From Cocleimonas sp. (GTDB lineage: Bacteria > Pseudomonadota > Gammaproteobacteria > Thiotrichales > Thiotrichaceae), in assembly GCA_023145535.1 (NCBI GenBank), contig JAGLDQ010000155.1:1-5954 (forward strand): DNA of 5,954 bases, given 5' to 3'. Below are positions 5,704 through 5,954 of the stretch, one piece after another. The notes below the pieces were generated by a model. The model had not been told where the DNA came from. It worked only from the letters and a program-made list of their open reading frames with translations, and did no database searches. Every line of letters starts with the position of its first letter. The first letter of the stretch is position 1. Both the position numbers and the translations under genes were made by a program.

Positions 5704-5954
5704 AAATTTCAGAGTAACGGATAAAGTACTATTCTACTAAATAACTCTAAGGAACGTATACAGAATAATTTATCAAAGTAATAACGCATAATTTTTACTC
5801 TCACTGCCGCGCTATCGCTCGCCCTAGCTTGGTAGAAAAAAGTGAAAATATAAATTTTAAAAAAAAAGAAAAGGGTTTTAACTGACTGCAAACGGTTTGA
5901 GGGGTTGAGAAAAGCTGTGCTGAGTTGCCCTTGCGTTTTTTGTAGGCGCATAGC
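5704..5954. other. Right-edge region without a supported gene
   Basis: This 251-bp stretch lies upstream of the YdjM-like gene and should hold its promoter. It has a nine-base A-run (5859-5867; T-run on the minus strand) and an isolated GC-rich patch (about 5806-5830) in AT-rich surroundings. Minus-strand frames enter from the right edge; one ends in TAA at 5880-5878 just before the T-run, so the tail of a minus-strand gene is possible but cannot be supported. No promoter with proper spacing stands out. Confidence 0.35.

Noticed and set aside
5441..5740. 99-codon plus-strand open frame
   Set aside because: It is antisense to the YdjM-like gene and has no independent support.
5704..5760. LexA box upstream of the YdjM-like gene
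   Set aside because: A CTG occurs upstream on the minus strand, but the triplet ten bases later is TTA, not CAG.
5709..5951. 80-codon minus-strand open frame just upstream of the YdjM-like gene
   Set aside because: Much of the product comes from poly-T and AT-rich DNA (runs of Phe, Ile and Tyr), no family motif is visible, and no ribosome-binding site precedes it.

Overview
This window is AT-rich, densely packed chromosomal DNA. The gene families (ChaN-type lipoprotein, RhtB/LysE exporter, alkyltransferase-like protein, CPA1 antiporter, YdjM-type membrane hydrolase) and the lipoprotein signal point to a Gram-negative, most likely a low-GC gammaproteobacterium. The species cannot be fixed from the sequence alone. 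I see no tRNA, rRNA, insertion sequence, CRISPR array or phage gene.

Left half, plus strand. The window opens with the last 24 codons of a rhodanese-like protein. A perfect 12-bp hairpin follows, then a ChaN-family haem-binding-type lipoprotein with a C-terminal PDZ domain (194-1348). After a 205-bp gap comes a two-gene unit: an exported SGNH/sialate-O-acetylesterase-like hydrolase (1554-2378) and, 7 bp later, an RhtB/LysE-type amino-acid or metabolite exporter (2386-3024). The second gene has the only good Shine-Dalgarno sequence in the window.

Right half, minus strand. These genes converge on the exporter across an 86-bp gap that can fold into two mutually exclusive hairpins. Reading right to left they are a YdjM/DUF457-type membrane metal-dependent hydrolase (4987-5703), a 284-bp gap with A-tracts, a CPA1-type Na+/H+ antiporter (3461-4702), and an alkyltransferase-like (ATL) DNA-damage-recognition protein (3111-3461). 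The antiporter stop and the ATL start overlap as TAATG, so the two are probably translationally coupled. The rightmost 251 bp holds no gene I can support.

No obvious new multi-gene system is visible; most of the content is recognisable housekeeping or accessory envelope and repair functions. The points most worth a second look are the ATL protein with PWYR in place of the usual PWHR, its coupling to an ion antiporter, a G7 tract directly before the catalytic serine of the exported esterase, and the esterase-exporter pairing.
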